DNA of 45,703 bases. Source: JBMOLL01 sp049325415 (GTDB lineage Bacteria; Bacteroidota; Bacteroidia; Bacteroidales; GCA-2748055). The stretch lies in the NCBI GenBank assembly GCA_049325415.1, contig JBMOLL010000102.1, positions 1 to 45,703 on the forward strand, in the 5' to 3' direction. The notes below the pieces were generated by a model, which saw only the letters and a program-made list of their open reading frames with translations, did not search any database and had not been told where the DNA came from. This document shows, piece after piece, positions 42,050-45,703 of this stretch. A program made the position numbers and the translations under genes. Numbering within the stretch: position 1 is the first letter of the stretch; the number at the start of each line of letters is the position of its first letter.

Positions 42050-43129
42050 ATGAGACGCTTATTAGTTAGTTTGACACTTATCACCGTTTTCATTACCCTG
42101 AATGCTCAGTCGGCCCAGCCTTCCATTTCCTTCAAGGAGTCGGAGCATGTTTTCGGGAAGATCAACGAGCAGAATGGCAAGGTTACCTATAACTTTGCTT
42201 TTGTCAATACAGGGGGTTCCCCTCTCCTTATTCAGAATGTGAGCTCCTCTTGCGGCTGCACCACTCCCGACTGGACCAAGCAGCCGGTACCTCCGGGAGG
42301 TTCGGGTTTCGTCTCGGCCACCTATGATCCGGCGGGGCGTCCGGGTGCTTTTCACAAATATATTACCGTGATCAGTAACGGCGAACCCGCCAGCAGCCGG
42401 CTGGTAATTTCCGGCGAGGTGGTTCCCAAACCCCGCACCATTGAAGATGATTACCGTTATGAAATGGGCGGACTGAGACTGAAAACCAACCATCTTTCTT
42501 TCGGAAATATCAAAAACACCGAGAAAAAGGAAGTTACCATTGAAGTAATAAACAATTCTGACAAAACCATTGAAGTAGACTTTGAACTGGTCCCTGCTTT
42601 CCTGTCAGTTAAAGCCACTCCTGCTAAACTGGCTCCGGGTGCCAGCGGCATCATTGCTGCGGTGTATGATGCCCCGAAAAAGAATGACTGGGGTTTCCTG
42701 ATCGACCGGCTGAACGTGAAGATCAACGGCGTGTCGGAACGTGACTACCGGCTGGTTGTAAGTGCCAACATTGAAGAGGATTTCTCAGCCCTGACTCCCG
42801 AGCAGCTGGCGAAAGCGCCGGTAATGGAGATCGATAATCCCGAATTCAACTTTGGAACCATTAAAAACGGCGAGAAAGTGGAACACGAGTTTGTTATCAG
42901 GAACAGTGGCAAGACCGACCTGATCATCCGCAGCGTTAAGGCCAGCTGTGGCTGTACTGCGGTGCAACCGGAGAAGAACGTGATTGCTCCCGGTGAGACG
43001 ACCAAAATGAAGGTGATCTTCAATTCGGCCGGCAAAACCGGTTCACAGAATAAAACCGTTACCGTGATTACCAACGACCCGAAGAACAGCAAAGCCATCT
43101 TCTGGGTAAAGGGGGATGTTCAGCAGTAA
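42050..43129 (+). CDS. Secreted protein with three DUF1573 domains
   Basis: A 359-residue exported protein with a Sec signal ending in LNAQS. Three consecutive ASH/immunoglobulin-like DUF1573 domains follow: residues ~25-135 (VSSSCGCTTPDW), ~145-245 (no Cys pair) and ~265-355 (KASCGCTAVQP). The SCGCT motif of the first and third is characteristic; its function is unclear, but it probably binds metal or forms an adhesive beta sandwich in the periplasm. The frame is open from 41951; ATG 42050 begins the signal. A strong terminator follows. Confidence 0.9.
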   Translation: MRRLLVSLTLITVFITLNAQSAQPSISFKESEHVFGKINEQNGKVTYNFAFVNTGGSPLLIQNVSSSCGCTTPDWTKQPVPPGGSGFVSATYDPAGRPGAFHKYITVISNGEPASSRLVISGEVVPKPRTIEDDYRYEMGGLRLKTNHLSFGNIKNTEKKEVTIEVINNSDKTIEVDFELVPAFLSVKATPAKLAPGASGIIAAVYDAPKKNDWGFLIDRLNVKINGVSERDYRLVVSANIEEDFSALTPEQLAKAPVMEIDNPEFNFGTIKNGEKVEHEFVIRNSGKTDLIIRSVKASCGCTAVQPEKNVIAPGETTKMKVIFNSAGKTGSQNKTVTVITNDPKNSKAIFWVKGDVQQ

Positions 43130-43151
43130 TGGCGCTTAAAAAGACAAAAAG

Positions 43152-43175
43152 AGAGTCCTGCGGGACTCTTTTTTG
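43152..43175 (+). terminator. Rho-independent terminator after the DUF1573 gene
   Basis: Stem AGAGTCC / GGACTCT with a 4-nt loop followed by six Ts, with A-rich sequence in front. Confidence 0.9.
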
Positions 43176-43228
43176 TTTTTATCCGGAGGAATTTCAGTTC
43201 TTCGGGGCCAATCATTCAGCGGACGGAT

Positions 43229-43236
43229 TATCTTTG
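43229..43236 (+). promoter_or_regulatory. -7 element directly before the MeaB gene
   Basis: TATCTTTG fits the Bacteroidota -7 consensus and ends only four bases before the ATG, implying a leaderless or very short-leader transcript. Confidence 0.4.
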
Positions 43237-43240
43237 TTTT

Positions 43241-44320
43241 ATGGACGACAAGCATAAGAGTGCCTTATCGGTGGCGGGTGGTGTTCCAAAGCCCGAAGCG
43301 GTTCATCAGCCGGCCGTTGACCAGCTTCATCGTAAAAGGAAGAAGGAATTCACTGCCAGCGAGTTATTCGACGGCCTCAGGTCGGGTGACCGCGCATTGC
43401 TGAGCCGCTCAATCACCCTTGTTGAAAGTGTGCTTCCGGCACATCAGGAAACGGCCCGCGAACTGATTGCCATGTGTATGCCCTGGTCGGGACGGTCGTT
43501 CAGGCTGGGGATCACCGGTGTTCCTGGAGCCGGAAAAAGCACTTTCATTGAAGCCCTGGGAAGTTATGTGACGGGCCAGGGCCGGCAACTGGCCGTTCTT
43601 GCCATCGATCCGAGCAGCAGCAGGTCTAAGGGGAGCATACTGGGGGATAAAACCCGCATGGAAGAGCTTTCCTCCAACCCGGCAGCCTTTATCCGTCCTT
43701 CGCCTTCCGGTGGATCACTGGGCGGCGTTGCACGAAAGACCCGCGAATCGGTTATTCTTTGCGAAGCCGCCGGGTTTGACACGATCTTTATTGAGACCGT
43801 GGGAGTGGGGCAGTCGGAAACGGCTGTGCATTCCATGGTTGATTTTTTTCTCCTGCTGATGATCCCGGGAGCGGGCGATGAACTCCAGGGCATCAAACGC
43901 GGCATCATGGAGATGGCCGATGCCATCATCATCAACAAGGCCGACGGGACGAATATGCAGAAAGCCGAACAGGCCAAAGCAGAATACCGGTCGGCACTCC
44001 ACCTCTTTCCACCCTCGCCTTCCGGCTGGGAACCCAGGGTCGAAGGTTGTTCGGCACTTCAGCGGACCGGTATTGCAGAGGTGTGGGATATGATCGGGGA
44101 ATACCGTGCAAAGGTCAACGGGAACGGATGGTTCGACAGGCGCAGGAGCGAGCAGGCAAAATACTGGTTTTACGAAACCATCAGGGATGGCCTGCAGGAC
44201 AGGTTCTTCCGCCAGGAAGCGGTGGCCGCCGAGATCAGCCGGCTGGAGCATGAAGTGTCGGCTCAGAAGATCAGTTCCTTTGCCGCCGCGGGCCTTTTGC
44301 TGGAGAAATTTCTCAGGTAA
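43241..44320 (+). CDS. meaB: MeaB-like GTPase, methylmalonyl-CoA mutase chaperone
   Basis: A 359-residue G3E-family GTPase of the MeaB/ArgK group, which protects and reloads adenosylcobalamin-dependent methylmalonyl-CoA mutase. The P-loop GVPGAGKS (93-100), the AIDPSSSRSKGSILGDKTRM segment, the ETVGVGQSE switch II and NKADG are all present. The first ~65 residues are a helical extension. No mutase gene is in the window, so the partner is elsewhere. A -7 element lies only four bases before the start codon. Confidence 0.95.
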   Translation: MDDKHKSALSVAGGVPKPEAVHQPAVDQLHRKRKKEFTASELFDGLRSGDRALLSRSITLVESVLPAHQETARELIAMCMPWSGRSFRLGITGVPGAGKSTFIEALGSYVTGQGRQLAVLAIDPSSSRSKGSILGDKTRMEELSSNPAAFIRPSPSGGSLGGVARKTRESVILCEAAGFDTIFIETVGVGQSETAVHSMVDFFLLLMIPGAGDELQGIKRGIMEMADAIIINKADGTNMQKAEQAKAEYRSALHLFPPSPSGWEPRVEGCSALQRTGIAEVWDMIGEYRAKVNGNGWFDRRRSEQAKYWFYETIRDGLQDRFFRQEAVAAEISRLEHEVSAQKISSFAAAGLLLEKFLR

Positions 44321-44346
44321 TCCGGGGATCGCGCATGGCCATACGC

Positions 44347-44376
44347 TTTGATTTTCAAAAAAAAGCGGTATCATTG
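44347..44376 (+). promoter_or_regulatory. Candidate promoter of the TlpA-like gene
   Basis: TTTG (44347-44350), an 18-nt spacer and TATCATTG (44369-44376) resemble the Bacteroidota -33/-7 pair with one mismatch. Confidence 0.55.
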
Positions 44377-44402
44377 TAGCTGCCAAACAAAATCAAATAT
44401 TC

Positions 44403-45494
44403 ATGAAAAAATTATTCTTCGTTTTGTTCGTATTCCTTCTGGCCGGTTGTGCTACGGGGGACGGTTATACACTGAAATTCAGCCTGAAGGACGGTGCCGG
44501 TAAAAAGGTGTTCCTGCAGAAAGCCGTAAACAGGGAACTGGTGACCATCGATTCGGTTCAGCTTGATAATGCCGGAAAAGGCGTGATCAGCGGCAAGGTG
44601 GATGCGATTGAGATCCTTTACCTCAAAGTGAATGTGGACACCATCAGGCCCGAGCAGATCTATCTCGATAATGCAGCATATAAGGTATCAGGTCGCCTGG
44701 ATTCACTGGAGTTCAAAGGTAACGGACTCGTGACCGAGTTTGTAAACTATAACAATACAATCAGGCAATTCACAGATAAAGCCAATGAGTTATCGGAAAA
44801 ATACAAAATGGCTTATATGAGCGGAGATGCTGAAATGGTCAACCGGATCTTTGCCAGCTATGATTCTCTGGAAATGAAAATGAAGGAGTCCGATTCGATT
44901 TACATTGCATCCCATCCTACTTCCCATGTATCGGTGTACCTTCTGCGGAAATCGTTCTACGAACTGGATGCCGAACAGCTGGAGAAAGCACTTTCTGCCT
45001 TCGACGAATCGGTACACAATTCCTCCTATTTCCAGTACATGGATGAAAAGCTGAAGGCCATGAAAAGAGTGGCCATCGGGGAACCCTATGTGGACTTTTC
45101 GCTTCCCACCCCTGAAGGAACGCCCCTCGAACTTTCTTCACTGATCGGAGAAAATGTGCTGATGATCGATTTCTGGGCCTCCTGGTGCCAGCCCTGCCGC
45201 ATAGCCAATCCGGAAGTGGTGGCCCTCTACAATGTATATAAGGACAAGGGTTTTGATATCCTTGGAGTTTCGCTCGACAGGAGCCGTGATGCATGGCTGA
45301 AGGCCATTGCCGACGACGGACTGGTATGGCACCACGTGTCTGACCTGAAATACTGGGAATGTGAAGGGGCCGCTTTGTATGCCGTAACCGCCATCCCTCA
45401 TACGGTGATCATCGACCGCAAGGGTGTCATCAGGGCCAAAAACCTGCACGGACCTGCCCTGGAAGCCATGATTCAGCAACTCATCAACGAATAA
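44403..45494 (+). CDS. TlpA-like thiol-disulfide lipoprotein with DUF4369 domain
   Basis: A 363-residue lipoprotein (FLLAGCATG, Cys16). The N-terminal ~100 residues are a DUF4369 domain (TLKFSLKDGAGKKVFLQKAVN), a beta domain often fused to thioredoxins in Bacteroidota. A helical linker follows, then a TlpA/ResA thioredoxin fold at ~230-360 with the redox motif WASWCQPC (Cys262, Cys265) and a cis-Pro in AIPHTVIID. It most likely reduces disulfides of exported proteins such as apocytochromes in the envelope, which would fit the multiheme cytochrome at 25.5 kb, though this link is only an inference. Followed by a very stable hairpin. Confidence 0.95.
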   Translation: MKKLFFVLFVFLLAGCATGDGYTLKFSLKDGAGKKVFLQKAVNRELVTIDSVQLDNAGKGVISGKVDAIEILYLKVNVDTIRPEQIYLDNAAYKVSGRLDSLEFKGNGLVTEFVNYNNTIRQFTDKANELSEKYKMAYMSGDAEMVNRIFASYDSLEMKMKESDSIYIASHPTSHVSVYLLRKSFYELDAEQLEKALSAFDESVHNSSYFQYMDEKLKAMKRVAIGEPYVDFSLPTPEGTPLELSSLIGENVLMIDFWASWCQPCRIANPEVVALYNVYKDKGFDILGVSLDRSRDAWLKAIADDGLVWHHVSDLKYWECEGAALYAVTAIPHTVIIDRKGVIRAKNLHGPALEAMIQQLINE

Positions 45495-45520
45495 TACGGG
45501 GCAAAACCCCGGTATAATAA

Positions 45521-45569
45521 AGCGGCCTGTTTTTTCGGAAGAAATGCTTCCCTGAAAAAACAGGCCGCT
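45521..45569 (+). terminator. Long two-tier hairpin terminator
   Basis: A 16-bp perfect stem AGCGGCCTGTTTTTTC / GAAAAAACAGGCCGCT contains an inner GGAAG/CTTCC stem. It lies 26 bases after the TlpA-like gene. Confidence 0.85.
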
Positions 45570-45611
45570 ATATTTTGTTGATTACTTACTTCAGACAGTC
45601 AGTTGCTCCTC

Positions 45612-45703
45612 TCACTTCCCTCACCCTTCTCACCCTTCTCACCCTTCTCACCCTTTCTCACCCTTCTCACCCTTCTCACTCTTCTCACCCTTCTCACCCT
45701 TCT
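45612..45703. repeat. 9-bp minisatellite, unit TCACCCTTC
   Basis: About ten tandem units of TCACCCTTC (with one 10-nt unit and a few single-base variants) run to the window edge and continue beyond it. The strand is almost pure pyrimidine. A related CCCCCTCACTTTTTT low-complexity stretch occurs at about 2911-2950. Confidence 0.9.

Overview
The window looks like chromosomal DNA of a Bacteroidota species, most likely an anaerobic or facultative Bacteroidales/Marinilabiliales-type bacterium. The reasons are the many Sec/lipobox lipoproteins, a TonB receptor paired with a DUF4249-like lipoprotein, DUF1573 and DUF4369-TlpA proteins, a DPP-IV-type S9 peptidase, an rSAM/lipoprotein cassette, and -7 elements of the TAnnTTTG type (one with a TTTG box at the classical 19-nt spacing, ahead of the ferredoxin gene). 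This placement is inferred from gene content; there is no rRNA gene in the window.

Layout. 1-2.5 kb: end of a GNAT acetyltransferase gene, then a lipoprotein translationally coupled to a SPASM radical-SAM enzyme, and a second lipoprotein. 2.5-3.0 kb: gene-free, with palindromic repeats including a 38-bp tandem array. 3.0-5.4 kb: a TetR regulator and an ABC-2 exporter pair, each preceded by a related operator-like inverted repeat. 5.5-13.2 kb: mostly lipoproteins and secreted proteins of unknown function, with a DUF1697 protein, a SulP anion transporter and an AhpD-like protein. 13.3-15.5 kb: a short accessory-type SecA ATPase behind a small membrane/secreted protein gene. 15.7-16.9 kb: an ECF sigma factor with a membrane partner. 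17-25 kb: a Tritrichomonas-type IMP dehydrogenase, a YeeE/YedE sulfur transporter with an isoprenylcysteine-methyltransferase-like protein, a flavodoxin-fold reductase, a metallophosphoesterase lipoprotein, a CorA-type transporter and a stand-alone SecD-P1-like lipoprotein.

24.6-27.9 kb is the most coherent functional unit. A Crp/Fnr regulator is divergent from a multiheme c-type cytochrome (ten CxxCH plus one CxxxCH) followed by a double-rhodanese lipoprotein, and a near-perfect FNR/CRP-type palindrome lies in the shared intergenic region. It reads as a redox- or sulfur-responsive cell-envelope electron-transfer module.

28-33 kb is visibly AT-rich compared with its surroundings and is probably acquired. 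It carries a TonB receptor, a lipoprotein, a DUF4249-like protein and another lipoprotein, all on the minus strand. Two of these genes have damaged 5' ends: one has an in-frame TGA inside its signal peptide, and the other has no canonical start codon after the terminator of its neighbour.

33-45.7 kb returns to housekeeping and envelope genes: an S9 peptidase, a voltage-gated-type K+ channel with a C-terminal zinc ribbon, a DUF1295 membrane protein, an 8-Fe ferredoxin, an M20 amidohydrolase, a very large propeller/barrel protein, a DUF1573 protein, the MeaB GTPase and a TlpA-like thioredoxin lipoprotein. The window ends in a 9-bp minisatellite.
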